Under the pieces are notes generated by a model. That model ran no database searches and was not told the origin of the DNA. It saw only the letters and a list, made by a program, of their open reading frames with translations. Below are positions 1 through 11,205 of a DNA stretch of 64,000 nucleotides, in pieces; position 1 is the first letter of the stretch, and each line of letters starts with the position of its first letter. A program made the position numbers and the translations under genes. This DNA is from Buxus sempervirens (Eukaryota > Streptophyta > Magnoliopsida > Buxales > Buxaceae): the NCBI GenBank assembly GCA_947561395.2, contig OX387194.1, positions 33,112,092-33,176,091 on the forward strand, read 5' to 3'.

Positions 1-1190
1 TCATGCTATGAAAGTGTGGGAAAGAGTAATTGAACATAGGTTAAGGCTAATCAATAGAGTGATAGATTGGATTTATCCCTGGAAGATCCACTACCAAAAC
101 TATATTTTTACTTAGATAGTTAATAGAAAATTCTAGAGAAAAGAAAAAAGATTTGCATATGATTCTTATTGATTTAGAAAAAGCATATGATAAGGTTCCA
201 GGAGAATTAATTTGATAGACTTTGTATAAAAAAAGTGTACCAATAAAATATATTTATATAATAAAGGATATGTACGAGGGAGCTTTAACTAAAGTGAAAA
301 CTGGTAGTGGGGAGACAACTGATTTTCTAGTTAAATAGGTTTGCATCAAGGGTCAGCTATCAACCTTTATCTTTTCGCGTTAGTTATGGATGAGTTGACA
401 AATTCAAGATAAGGTGTCTTGGTGAGTTGCTATACATAAATAAATATTAAGCTAGAATTGTGGAGAAATACCTTAGAATCGAATTGTTTTCAAATAACCT
501 GTGCAAAGACTGAATATATGAAATGCCCTTTTAATACAAATAACAATATAGCCAATGAAACTATTAAGATTGACAATCAAGATATGCCTTTAAATAATAA
601 GTTCAAAATCCTGGATCAATGATACAAAAAGATGGAAAAATTGATGAATCTATTGCACATAGGATTAAAGCTGGTTAGCTTAAGTGGAGGGGTGATTCTA
701 GGGTTTTGTGTGATAAGCGTGTTCCACTTAAACTAAAGGATAAGTTTTATAAGATAGCAATTAGACCAGCTATATTTCTATGTTGCAGAATGTTGGCAAC
801 AAATAATCAACATGTTGAGAAGATGAGTGTTACCAAGATAAGGATTTTAAGAGTTGCAGCAAAACTAAGAAAGTCAAAATAAGATATGAAAACATTTGAA
901 AGTGGTTAGGTATAGACTATATTAGGGATAAAAATGAAGAAGAGTAGGTTAAGATGGTTTAGTTATGTAAAGTTGAGACCAAGAGATGCACTTGTAAGAA
1001 AGTGTTAGAGTATAGATATGGAAGGATCTAAATGAGTAAAAGGCAAATATAAAAAGACATGGATGGAGTGTATAAAACAAGACTTACAAAAACTAGATTA
1101 ATTGAAGATATAATTTTTTATAAAGTGGGTTGGAAAGACAAGATTCTTGTTGCTAACCCCACTTTGGTGGAAACCGGCTTATGATAATGA
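1..1190 (+). mobile_element. Decayed LINE reverse transcriptase, 3' part (RTE-like)
   Basis: Translating across shifts and stops gives a non-LTR reverse transcriptase: [13 protein letters not shown] near 165-210, a GLHQGSAINLYLFALVMDEL stretch near 340-400, then the C-terminal region typical of plant LINEs (CDKRVPLKLKDKFYKIAIRP near 710-770, LRWFSYVKLRPRDALVRKC near 950-1005, GWKDKILVANPT near 1130-1160). The 3' end is a short TGATGATG-like tract near 1178-1200 rather than poly(A), which fits RTE-type elements. Many in-frame stops and frameshifts show it is dead. The 5' part lies outside the window. The family call rests on motif recognition only. Confidence 0.85.
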
Positions 1191-1399
1191 TGATGATTTT
1201 TATATTTGAATGAGGTCCACTTTGTTGTGCATGTCTCCTTATGTGAGACTTAAAGTTTTACAATGCCACTGTGGACACACAAAGTTTTGGTTTCCTAGAT
1301 ATCTGGGAAGTAGGTTAGATAGAATATCCTCTTGGTGGTTAAAGTGGCTTATCCTAATTAAAGTCTAATATTATTGGTGGATGGGTAGACAAATTAGGA

Positions 1400-1694
1400 G
1401 TCTTAGTTGTGATAGGATTAAGATTTAGTATTCTTTCAAGCGAAAAGAGATCTCGGATCAAGGGCTATCAACCCGACAGTGCTCCGTTGGTCCATTTAGT
1501 GGATCCTCCCCCAAAAAACAAGATCATATTAAGCAGCAACTTCGAGGGTACAAAACTCGGGTACGACCAGCCCGTAAATAAAATACGGGCAAAGCATTCC
1601 TGATCAGATTTTATGCATTTTTGACTTGTTTTAAGCTTTAATTATATATTTTCCATTATTTTCTCATTTTGTAGTGCAATTTGGGGTGTCTACA
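1400..1694 (-). mobile_element. LTR fragment beginning TGTAGACACC (minus strand)
   Basis: Read on the minus strand, an LTR-like start (TGTAGACACCCCAAATTGC) lies at 1694 and runs leftward. It matches the start at 28339, which has a polypurine tract next to it. Inside is a perfect stem, GCCCGTA at 1570-1576 and TACGGGC at 1584-1590, of the same kind as the palindrome array at 8223-8440. The left limit is uncertain and no coding is visible. Confidence 0.5.
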
Positions 1695-3191
1695 AGGAAC
1701 TTCTAAAATCAAGTTTTGTTTAAAAGGCAATAAATCAAGACATTAACAATGTTCCTAACTTTTGATTAAAACTTCTCTATTTTTACTATCTATTAATGTC
1801 TAACTTTTCCTCATTTAGAACCTAAGGTGTCAAAACTTATTAACTCCGTTATTTAGTACTTCCCGAATGTATCTTAGGTCTATATTGAAGTTTAAGAATG
1901 GGTTAGGTTACCCAAAACTCAAATCTAAATAGGCTGTGACCTCTTTTTACTTAAAATATCTCCAAAAGTTTCATATTTACAATCATTGTTCCAAATTACT
2001 ATTCTTTAATTCAAATTTAATTCCACCACTTCCTACATCTTAAATTAATCTAATTATAGGTGTTACAACTTTAGAATTTACAGAAAAATCATTAAAAATT
2101 AAATCTGGCCACAAATCCCAAAATCTGGAATTTCTGACATGGGTTGCTCGAAGAGGCGCTCGAGCGACTATTCTAGCGGCTATAATTTCAGGTTTCTTTT
2201 TAGATACACAGGCAAGTCACCCATGGTTGCGCTCAAGCGGTTTCTCGAGCAACTGGGTTTCAAGTTCTGTTTTAAGGTATATAGATAACGCGCTCGAGCG
2301 GCCTTTCGAGCGCTCTACCCAAAACTCAGTTTTTTCTAGGTTTTTCATAATTTCCGAAACTTCTCAAATTTCTATAGTTTTAAATTGTTCCTAAACTTCT
2401 AAATTTCATTCTAAAATACTTCTAAGACAATCCTAATCAAATCTTGGTGATTATAATTTATCTAAGTTTTTCCCCACTAATTTGATCTCCTATATTCATT
2501 ACTTTTCAAGATTCTTAAAGGGAGATTTAAATCACCAAATCAAAACTTTATGATCATCAAACTTTTCCAATGAAATCCAACTTAAAAACCAATACGATCA
2601 AACATCAAAATCACAAGAAAACATGCAGTTCCTCCAGTTTCAAGGGTTTGCTACTTGCCTTTTTTATGAACCCAGATTTGTCGAAAACTCCTTGTGTCCA
2701 TTTTATGATCTCGATAGCACCCCTCTAGACTTCTCCAATTCAGATCTCCATCGTTCAGTTTGAAGTCCTCCATGAGTAGATCAAAACCATAAAATTTTAG
2801 TCCATTCCAACGGTTGGATCTTTCTAGCTCGTCGTTCGAAGTTGGTTGGTCGGCCATCTCTGCAACTCCTTTTTCTTTCTAAATCTGATTTTCCACCACT
2901 TTTCTAGGTTAATTCGCACCACCTTAGACTCTACCAAATCCTATCTCCACCGTTCAAATTAAAGTACCTAGAATGAAGATCATAACCTCCAAATTTCAGC
3001 TCATTCCAACGGTTGGATCTCCGGGGATCGCCGTTCAAAGTCTGCTGGTCGGACCTTTGCAGCACCTCCCTTCTCTTTTCTTCCCTCTCTTTTCTCTCAT
3101 TCTCTTCTTCCCCTTATTTTTCTCGAAGCCCTAGCACGAATTCCCCTCTCTTTCTCCTTATTTTTGATTTGCTAAAAACCCTAAACCTTTC
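1695..3191. repeat. AT-rich LTR-like DNA with CTCGAGCG palindromes and a tandem duplication
   Basis: No gene is supported here. From 2143 to 2318 there are repeated CTCGAGCG/CGCTCGAG words, including GCGCTCGA and TCGAGCGC facing each other near 2290-2315. Two diverged copies of a block of about 160 bp lie at 2724-2880 and 2922-3080, sharing the core CATTCCAACGGTTGGATCT and a TTGGTCGG/CTGGTCGG word. A pyrimidine-rich, leader-like stretch follows (3060-3190). It is probably LTR or leader of an old element. Confidence 0.4.
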
Positions 3192-6100
3192 TGTGCGCAT
3201 GGTCGCATCGGCGAGGGTGCACGGAAATGGTGCGTGCCTCCGGATGGGTAAAAAGGTAATTTGGAGTCGTCACTGCCTGATGGGGTGCAGGCAGACACCT
3301 GGGTGCCCTAGGGATATCTATTTTGGTCTACGGTTTGAGATTCTGAGAAAGGGCTCGGTTACAGTCCGGGTAAGTCCGTAGACACCCCGGTCCGCCCCGT
3401 CGAGTGACGGGTCCCATTAGTTTCCCTGATTTGAGTCAACTAGGTTTCTCACTCACCCTGCTTCTATGCCAGTATGCACACTTATTTTAGGTCTAGGTGG
3501 GGACCACCAAAGTGGTGAGAGTCCTCCTTCTTTTATTTGATTTTTATCTTTTTTATCCAAATGATGTGGGTCTGATATGGGCCCTGTTGGAAGGCCCATG
3601 AGATGCCAAGTAGGGCTTAGGCTAAGCCCAATTCCCATTTGGGGTTATGTTGGATAACCCCGTATACTAGATTCGGTCATTTGGTTTGGGGGTTAATTGA
3701 ATGCACAAGACAATTAGTGGGTTTAGATTCTTTTAAACTTATTGGAAATGGGGGTTTAATAGGCCCAACCGCAGAACAGGTGCGGTTCAGGGACGAACCG
3801 CTCTGTGTATGCGATTCCGGCCCAGAATGCCCAAAAGGCAACTCTTCTTGCAGGCTTTAGGTTATTGTGCCTCTAGTGATGTTCCAGTAGTCGTGTGGGC
3901 CCCTGTGTGGGCCCACAGTGGTTCAAATCGGAACAAATGGGCTTCCTTTTGAGGGTTTTGAAATCAAGATCAAGGGAGATGGATGAGGATCCAACTTCTC
4001 TCCCATTTGGACCAAAACTAACAAATAAACAGGGGCTTAAGTGTCCTTGCTTTGGCCTCCTCTCAATCTGAAACTTCGGGAATCAGCAAACATGAATGAA
4101 TAAACATGAAGATCATCAAATGGACTCAAAAGAGGGCTTTTAATTACAACAATGTATGGTGTGTGTTTTCTGTGTTTAGGAACTAAAAAAATGTGAACCA
4201 AAGTCACTTCAAATCAACATAGATACGAATACACACCGTAAATGTAAGATAAAAACCATGGGATTGACTTCACATGAAAGTCAAAACAGCAACCAAACAT
4301 GAGTTGGAACCCTAACTAAAACACATAAAAACAGTAAAACATGCTTATCAAACTTGGCATATGTAACGCATAACTTCACTTATATACATGCTTTAAATAC
4401 CTGGTCACGAGGGTAAACTCACATGCATGCATAAGACTACAATCATATTCAAACAAATAAAAGAAAGCATGTACCATACATCACTTATATCATAACCATA
4501 CGAATCCAGCTAAAAAGCATCTAAAGAAGGGAATAGTGGGGGGCTACATGTGGAGTACATTGGAAGATATGAGAGGAACACTCTCCTTTATCAAATAGAA
4601 GGAAAGATAACAGTAACTTCAAAACAAAACAGGGATCTTAGGATACCTAAAATCGACTAGGAAATCACTCACCTTGCCCTTCATTTGAATGAAACTTCCT
4701 CCTTACATTTTGGAGGTTGTAAAGTCCCATACAATTATAAACAGGAATGAGGGAGAGATAAAAGGATGCTCATCAAATGCAAACAGAATATTAGAACATG
4801 CTCAAGGGTGTTTATGCTTCAAACAAGCCCATATTCATATATGCTAATCAAAACTACATAAAGAGCTCACCTTGGGGCTTTGAACCCTTGTAGAATACGT
4901 GTGGAGCCTCCTTGGATCTGGGACCAAGGCTGGAGCCTCTCTTGGCACCACCAACAGCTGCTCTTCCCTTCCTTGCTTGGGTGAGAGTGAGGAAGAAGAA
5001 GGAAACGAAGGGGGTGAGTGATCTTAGAGATGTGAGCTGGTTGAGGAGACAAAGAGAGCTAGAGGGAAGGATTTCGGATCAAAGACAATGGGGGAGAAGG
5101 GGTGGAAACCAGCCAAGAGAAGCCAGCCTCTGTCCCATGTTCGGATTTTGCTTTTATAGAAAACTGGGACAAAACCGCATACTCAGTACGGTTTGGTCGA
5201 AAATGAACAGTAACCGCACAGTATGTGCGGTTTGGTCAAAACCGCAGGGTATATGCAGTTTTGGCCCTGTCTTTTCAGCAATGATTAGGGAACAAATTGG
5301 TCAGACGCAGTCTGACGTGCCATACAACCGTACTGTATGTGCGGTTGACTTTTCGGTGCCCTTGCTCTGATTGGCTCGGGAGAGCGGTGGCCGAAAAAAT
5401 CAACCGCATATTGTGTACGGTTGCGGCAAATCTTTCAAATTTTCCTTTTTCTCTCCCCCTTTTTGGTTGAGTTGACTGCTGAGGCAACTCAGCCGCTCAC
5501 TCGGACGAATTAGCCTTCCCCAATTTTATTATTTCTCATTTATCTTAATTAGTTCAATTAAGATATTTTACCCCTCCTTCTAATTTCTTCTTAAGAATCT
5601 TATACAAAATAAAGACTTTATTTTATTTTATTTTTGTGCTAATGTAATTTCTTATTTTAAAATATTACTAAAACACCCCAAAGCTCCTCTTATCCCCAAA
5701 TTTAAGGCTCATTATCAACCATAATCACCAATATACCATTTTTCCTATTTTTAAGCAAAATTTGATATTTAAATTCAAACCTAACCCAAATTAAGTCTCG
5801 TTAAATATTTCAAGTCTAATAATTATTTACTTACTCAATATATTAATTTGGCTAATTAGAAAATAACTAAAATACCTTTTCCTTGTAATTCCATATTTAA
5901 CCTTTGAATCTTTTTCCAAAAGTTTTCCTCTTTTTTCCTTAAATCAATCTTTACCATATAATGCACTTGGATTAATACCTATCTTCTCTAACATTCATAT
6001 TTAAGTCACTTTCCCAATTTATCTAAATCAACCCTGCTCTTTCCTATTTAAATGAAGCCACTATTTAAATTCCTAATTACTCAAAATCATTGTTTATTTA

Positions 6101-6221
6101 TTTAGTTACTAATATCTCTTTGGATCATAATATTATTCCTCCAATACCTAAATTAAATCTTAACTTCTCAATATTTAGGCTTATTTAATTTATTTTATTT
6201 TAGAAAAATCCAAGGTTTTAC
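3192..6221 (-). mobile_element. Candidate long LTR, minus strand, degenerate
   Basis: The left end matches the 3' end of the TSD-defined LTR at 6636-9022: TGTGCGC at 3192, the GGAGTCGTCACTGCCTG block at 3263-3279, a CTGCCTG/CAGGCAG stem (3273-3279, 3288-3294) and a GGGCCC-rich stretch (3580-3940). Palindromes occur at 3769-3835, where the transcribed-region hairpins sit in the other copies, and again at 5172-5423, just upstream of a minus-strand TATA (CTATAAAAG, 5151-5159). A minus-strand splice-donor-like site (AAGGTGAGC) lies near 4866-4874. The right boundary, TGTAAAACC read at 6221, is a guess, and the flanking pentamers (CTTTC, ATGTC) do not match. It may be two fragments. Confidence 0.4.
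5172..5423. repeat. Array of short palindromes (ACCGCA...TGCGGT type)
   Basis: At least five short inverted repeats lie within 250 bp. The clearest are AACCGCACA/TGTGCGGTT with a 3-base spacer near 5212-5232, AAAACCGCA/TGCAGTTTT (one mismatch) near 5238-5262, TCAGAC/GTCTGA at 5301-5315, and CAACCGTAC/GTGCGGTTG (one mismatch) near 5325-5347. The array starts about 13 bp upstream of the minus-strand TATA at 5151-5159, so it would sit in the U3 promoter of the LTR. Confidence 0.75.
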
Positions 6222-6635
6222 AATGTCTAGCTTGACGTATGTGAAAATGAGAGCATGGTGAGCATCTTCCTTTTTTACTACTTGGAGCATGTCATTTCCA
6301 CTGTTTCTCCACCACTTCTTCATCATTTCTTTTACATTTTTTAAGACTCCCATGGTAAGGGGATGTTATTATTTCGAATGGGAGAAGAGTGACGTAATCT
6401 TGATGGTCAAAAGGTCATGATAATGGGGCTGTTTGTGCATTTATTTGAGGGGAGCATGTTCCCCATTCCATACGTCTAATGTATCCTTAAGCCCCCCATT
6501 CCCTTCTTGTTAAATGTTCTTTTCCTTGCTCATTTTGTATCCTTGCATCATGTGTTAGATTGTTTCATGTATCCTTAAGTAAAAAAATTCTATAAGTAAA
6601 AAAATTTCAGATTGAGAAGTATGTCCATTCCCTGG
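6222..6635 (+). repeat. LTR fragment related to 32050-32400
   Basis: The stretch around GGGGAGCATGTTCCCC and TCTAATGTATCC (about 6448-6500) resembles GGGAGCATGTTCCCC and TCTAATGTACCC near 32137-32180 inside the plus-strand solo LTR. It is therefore probably an internal piece of the same LTR family, in plus orientation. Positions 6631-6635 (CCTGG) are the left target-site duplication of the next element. No coding is visible. Confidence 0.4.
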
Positions 6636-7417
6636 TGTGCGCACCCGATTTTGGATCGCACGACGAGGTGCATGAAGAAGTGATGCTCGCCTCGGGACTG
6701 GTTTGGAGTCGCCACTGCCTGAGAGGTGCAGGCAGACACAAAATGGGCACCTATTCGAGCCTAATTATTCTGGTCTGCGGCTTATTAGAGTTCTGAGTAA
6801 GTTCTCGGTTACGTCTAGGGAAGCCCGAAGACACCCTAGCCCGCCCCGTTGATTGACAGGTCCCGTGGGTCTCCTTGGTCTTGAGTCAACTTAATTCTCA
6901 CCCTTCCTAGACCAGCATGCACACTTATTCGGTCTGGTGGGGACCGTTGATGGTGTGGGTCCCCTTTTTATTTGATTTTATCTTTCTATTAAGTAATGAA
7001 GTGGGTTTGGTATGGGCCCCGTTGGAAGGCCCAATGGAATCCAAGTTGGGCTAAAGCCAGGCCCAAGGCCCAATTCAAGTTATTGGGTAACCCTTATTGG
7101 ATTATGGCTATTTGGTTTAAGGGTTCAATTATACTTACACAAAGTTAGTGGGTTGAGGTTTTTTAGGGCCCATTGGGCTTGGATTTGGCCCAAGGGCAAT
7201 TAACCAAGTGGCCTTGGGCCCATTTATCAAAATGGGCCTTGGTTGCGCCAGACTGGGCATGGGCCCTATTGGAGGGCCCAAGAAGCCTTTGGTGGGTCCG
7301 TTGGGCCCACAGTCTCAAAATGGGTTAGGAAATACCCAGTGGGTCAAATTATATTAAAATGGTCGGATTGGGTCCAACCGGGTCAAGAAAAATGGATTTT
7401 TAAGTTACTTACAGGTT

Positions 7418-7520
7418 TGACCGTATTTCCATCACGGTCTGGGCTGAACCGTAATTTTAATACGGTTCAGGCCAGACCGTAGATTAACTACGGGCACGCC
7501 TGGACCGTTCTGAGTTTACG
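7418..7520. repeat. Transcribed-region hairpins of the solo LTR
   Basis: Three inverted repeats lie in about 100 bp: GACCGT/ACGGTC near 7419-7440, TGAACCGTA/TACGGTTCA (9-bp arms, 7-base loop) near 7445-7470, and CCGTA/TACGG near 7475-7491. They lie downstream of the TATA, so they would form in RNA. Confidence 0.7.
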
Positions 7521-8202
7521 GGCATCCTCAATTTCGCACTTTTGTGTCGATTCAACTTGGGATCAGTCCGGCTATCTCCTTGGGACCTCTAATGGCTTCT
7601 ATGGTGATTCCAGGGCCTTCAGAATCCTTCATTTCCTCCTTTGGGCTTGAAAAGGACATTTTTCTTCTTTGATTCTTCTTTGAAGAAACTGGATCCTTTC
7701 TTATTCGTTTACCTCCAATTTTAAGAATGGAATATGGGGTATTTACAGGGAATTGAGTAACCTCAAAGAAGTCATATCCCAATTTAACATAGAACAAGGA
7801 GGACCATTAAATTGGTTGATCAAAGTGTCCTTTGGACACTTTCTTTCTTTCTTTCTTTCTTTTATATATGATCAACTCCTTTCTAAATTCAGCTTGCCAT
7901 GAAATGCTATTTATGACTATCTTTAATGATCCTTCTGAATTTGAGCAATTTTGGCAGCGCTTCCGCGTCCTCCGAGATTTTCTAAGTTGATTTTGAAAGA
8001 GGTTCGGTGATAGGTTATGCTCAAAGGAAGATCAGAAAGGATTTGGGCATGGTTTTGGTGAGATAGGGGTATTTTAGGAATGAAAAAGGTTAGGGTATTG
8101 GGGTGACGGCAATTGGACAGAAGTTGGCCATAGAAAACATGAGAGGAGAAGGGGGGAATCGGCCAAGGGGAAGGCTTGTCCAAATGAGGGGGGTGGCCTC
8201 TC

Positions 8203-8210
8203 TATTTATA
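8203..8210 (-). promoter_or_regulatory. LTR TATA box
   Basis: TATAAATA on the minus strand, in the context CCTATAAATAGAGAG. It lies 13 bp downstream of the palindrome array and about 0.8 kb from the LTR start, as expected for a U3/R boundary. Confidence 0.6.
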
Positions 8211-8222
8211 GGCAAAATTTTC

Positions 8223-8440
8223 GTGCCCGTATTTGAAGTACGGGCAAGCCTTGCCCGTATTTTAAGTACGGGCGTGCCTTGCCCGTACTTCAAGTACGGG
8301 CGAAAAACGCACATTTTCAAATCTCACAAAATCGGCCGTACGGGACGCGTGTCCCGCCGTACAGCGACACGCGTCCCCTTCTAGAAGTTTGCCCGTATTT
8401 AAAATACGGGCATGCCTCGCCCGTACTTCAAATACGGTCC
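8223..8440. repeat. Array of short palindromes (GCCCGTA...TACGGGC type)
   Basis: There are five copies of a near-identical inverted repeat: TGCCCGTA/TACGGGCA (8224-8246), GCCCGTA/TACGGGC (8253-8273), GCCCGTACTT/AAGTACGGGC with a 1-base loop (8281-8301), TGCCCGTATT/AATACGGGCA with a 3-base loop (about 8390-8412) and a weaker one at 8418-8440. A different pair, GGGACGCGTGTC and GACACGCGTCCC, lies at about 8342-8377. All are immediately upstream of the LTR TATA. Confidence 0.85.
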
Positions 8441-9027
8441 AGCACGTTTTTAAAATGTTGGATTTCAAATGCTTTATTAAATTTGACTTATTTAAAGATT
8501 TTTATCCGATTTTTTGATTATTTTATTATAAAAACGAGATTCTTTTATTAAAATATTATTAAAAAAAATAAAGATATTTTTATTAAATGATTATTTTATT
8601 TATTTAACTCATTTATTCTGTTTTTTGCTGCTGTTTTACCACATGGGCAGTTTTCTTTGAAATTTCAACTGCCCATAACTTTTCCGTTCGATGTCCGATT
8701 TCAGCAAATTTGGTGTCGTTGGAATCAGCTCGGAACACACTATCCACTGGGATTAAGTTTGGCAGCTGAATTGGGGTCGAGCAAAAAGTCAACTTTCGCT
8801 TCTCCAAAAGTTTGACCAGCTCACAACTTCCTCATCCAGACCCCGATTCTGGCAAACTTGGTTGCGTTAGAACCATGTCGAAATGCTCTTTTCAATGAAA
8901 GGAAGTTTGATGGCCAATTTTCTTTGGATCAAAAAGTCAAATTTTGGTCCCCTCAGGGTTTGACTTTTTAATTAAAATTTCATTTTTTGCATTTTTTGGG
9001 GTGCAAAAATCAGGTGCTAACACCTGG

Positions 9028-9886
9028 TTTGGTTTTCCACCATCGTGTTATTAATTGATATGTTATTAAGTTATTTAGAGTTTGATTGTGAGTTGTGTTT
9101 AGCAGGCTTAGCTCTTACATGGATCCATTAAAGTAGCTAGTAAATGAAATTGTTTTCTGGAGTTTCTTATTCTGTGTCATTGGCATTCCATCATCTCGAG
9201 GGTGGTACCGCTCCTGGATAGGTCGGTCGCTACGTTACCCACTCTTGGATAGGTTGGGCCGTACATGTTAACCCATTTGGAATAGCCAGACTACAGGGCA
9301 GTTGGTTATTGGTTATTGGTTGTTAGTGGGTTCTTCCGTTGGTGTTGAATAGCCAGACTGCAGGGCGGCTGGTCCATTTGTAATTCGGAAAGTAGCATAT
9401 TGGCATATGTCTGTAGGACTCTGTTTACGATTCCATTAATCCTGTGATATCACAAACATAGTATGCTGTATTGCTGTGATTTCTCTATATTATCGTTTTT
9501 CTTGTTGATATTGTTGTTGGTTTAATCGTATACCCCATGACTTATTTTATATAACCATGGATTTATTTCATGCATGCACCTTGCTACTTGTTGAGATTTA
9601 TTCTCATTTCAGTTTTTCCCATTTTTTAGGTATTCTTGGAGAGGACGACAGCATTGGGGTAATATGTAAACGGGTAGTCGGTTTAATTGTAGATTAGCTT
9701 CCTGAGATTAAAAACATTGTAATGGTTTAAAGTTTATTTGTTATTGGATATTATTTCAAGTTTCCGCATATAACTTTGATGATGAAATTAATTGAAGGTT
9801 TAAATTGATTCAGATTTTTAGTTGCTTTTGTTACTTACCATAACACCTTGTGTTTTGGGAAATGAACCCGGAACCGGGGCATTACA
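9028..9886 (+). mobile_element. 3' part of another LTR, ending GGGGCATTACA
   Basis: The sequence continues an older LTR interrupted by the solo LTR at 6636-9022. It ends GGGGCATTACA at 9886. It contains CATGCATGCACCTTGC followed by TGAGA/TCTCA (9592-9596, 9602-9606), a pyrimidine tract and TTTTTTAG, a block shared with the LTRs at 26991-27060 and 57466-57535. Repeated words ATAGCCAGACTRCAGGGC lie at about 9282-9300 and 9349-9367. No coding is present, and the left end and TSD were not found. Confidence 0.55.
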
Positions 9887-11205
9887 GACATGCCAACAAA
9901 GCTTACCTTGGTGTTATTTCTTTCTTTGGAGATGTGGTGGTCCCATAGTGGACTTGAACAGCAACCAAGAGCTCCTCTTGGCTCCACCAAATGTCCTCCT
10001 CCTTGTCTTCTTGTAGGTCAAAATGAAAGAAAAGGGTAAAAAGGGAGATAGGAGGGTATTTTGGGGATTTTAGGTGGCTTAGATAAGGGGGAAATGGTGG
10101 CAAGGAGCTCACAGGTTTCAAAGGAGGTGGGGACGAAGGGGGAAAGCAGCCAACCTCTTGCCAAGGGGCTGTGGGCCCCTATTAATAGAAAATATTTCCG
10201 ACCGCACCCAGTGCATGGTCAGGCTTTGCCCGCACACTATGTGAGGGCAAGCCGTCCTTGCGCGAAATCAGTGGAAATCTACCACGTGGAGATTCGCGCA
10301 GAGGATATTCTGTGCTCGCATATATGGTGCGGTCAAGACAATTTTGGCTCAATTTTCCTCCGTCCGCACACTGTGTGGATTTTGAGATTTTCCCATATTT
10401 CTGAGATTCTGGATAAGGTTTTGGATAGGATTTTGCCCGCACATTGCATGCAGGCAAAACACATCTGCACATGTGTGCAGACGACCACATGCTCTTTCTT
10501 ATTTGACTGATTGAAATGACTGATTTGACCTTTTTCTCTCTCCTGACAAGAGAATTGAATTTTCTAATTTTTATTTATTTTAAATTATTAAAATAAGATA
10601 TTATGTGAAAATGTACGATTTTATTCAAGATATTTTATCTCTCCTGTCCTTTTGTCCTTTCGTTTCATTTTTGCCACGTAGGCAGATTTCTAGAGAGTTT
10701 GACTTGCTTATAACTACTCCATTCTGACTCCGATTCTGGCAAACTCAGTTGCGTTGGAACCGTGTCGAGATTCCCTATCTAATGGGACAGGGTTTGGCAG
10801 CTGATCCAGCTTTTAAGCAAAAGGTCAAAACTGCTCCCTGGGATCCAATTCAGCTTATATTTTCCTTTCTAAGACTCTGATTCCAGCAAACTCAGTTACG
10901 TCAGAACCATGTCAGGATCCTCTATCTTCTGGGATAAATTTGGGCTACTGATCTGGGCTTGAGCAGAAAGTCAATTTCTACTCCCCTGGGTTTGACTAGC
11001 TCATAACTCCTTCATTCGGACCCGGATTCTGGCAAACTTAAAGGCATCAAAACTGTGTCAGAATTTCCTATTCAATAGGAAGGAGCATGGAGGTTGATTT
11101 GTACCTGATCAAAAAGTCAACTTTCGTCTCCTTAGGGTTTGACTTTTCAGTTAGGGTTTTCCTTTTCAACACTTCTGGGGAGGTGCAAAAAATGAGGTGC
11201 TTACA
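9887..11205 (-). mobile_element. LTR fragment, minus strand, with 147-bp units and palindrome array
   Basis: The LTR start TGTAAGCACCTC is read on the minus strand at 11205 and closely matches the start at 30405. Behind it are about three diverged copies of the 147-bp unit (roughly 11150-10690), then a palindrome array (10480-10200), then a minus-strand TATA-like CTATTAATA (10188-10180), then leader with a splice-donor-like AAGGTAAGC near 9907. The 3' part of the LTR is missing at 9886, where it abuts another LTR end. Confidence 0.55.
10200..10480. repeat. Array of short palindromes (GCCCGCACA type)
   Basis: Inverted repeats include TTGCCCGCACA/TGTGAGGGCAA (one mismatch) near 10226-10250, TGCGCGAA/TTCGCGCA near 10260-10306, TCCGCACA/TGTGTGGA (one mismatch) near 10371-10389, TTGCCCGCA/TGCAGGCAA (one mismatch) near 10434-10458 and a perfect TCTGCACA/TGTGCAGA with a 2-base loop at about 10463-10480. 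The array begins about 12 bp upstream of the LTR TATA-like box. Confidence 0.75.

Larger units (their letters stand above)
6636..9022 (-). mobile_element. Solo LTR, 2387 bp, TSD CCTGG
   Basis: The minus-strand LTR starts TGTTAGCACC at 9022 and ends GTGCGCACA at 6636. It is flanked by identical CCTGG pentamers (6631-6635, 9023-9027). Read from its 5' end, it holds two diverged copies of a unit of about 147 bp (roughly 9010-8690), a palindrome array (8440-8223), a TATA box (TATAAATA, 8210-8203), a leader, transcribed-region hairpins (7520-7418), a GGGCCC-rich stretch (7370-7000), a CTGCCTG/CAGGCAG stem (6729-6735, 6715-6721) and TGGCGACTCC. There is no internal domain, so it is a product of LTR-LTR recombination. 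Family: a long-LTR Gypsy-like retrotransposon, lineage not proven. Confidence 0.85.

Noticed and set aside
3165-3190. Telomere-like CCCTAAACC
   Set aside because: Only one or two imperfect units in a leader sequence; not an array.
3192-6221. A clean solo LTR like the one at 6636
   Set aside because: Flanking pentamers CTTTC and ATGTC do not match and the 147-bp units are missing; kept only as a candidate.
6702-6712. GGCGACTCC block as a tRNA-Arg-type primer binding site
   Set aside because: In the element at 6636-9022 the CCTGG duplication places this block about 70 bp inside the LTR end, so it cannot be the primer site there.
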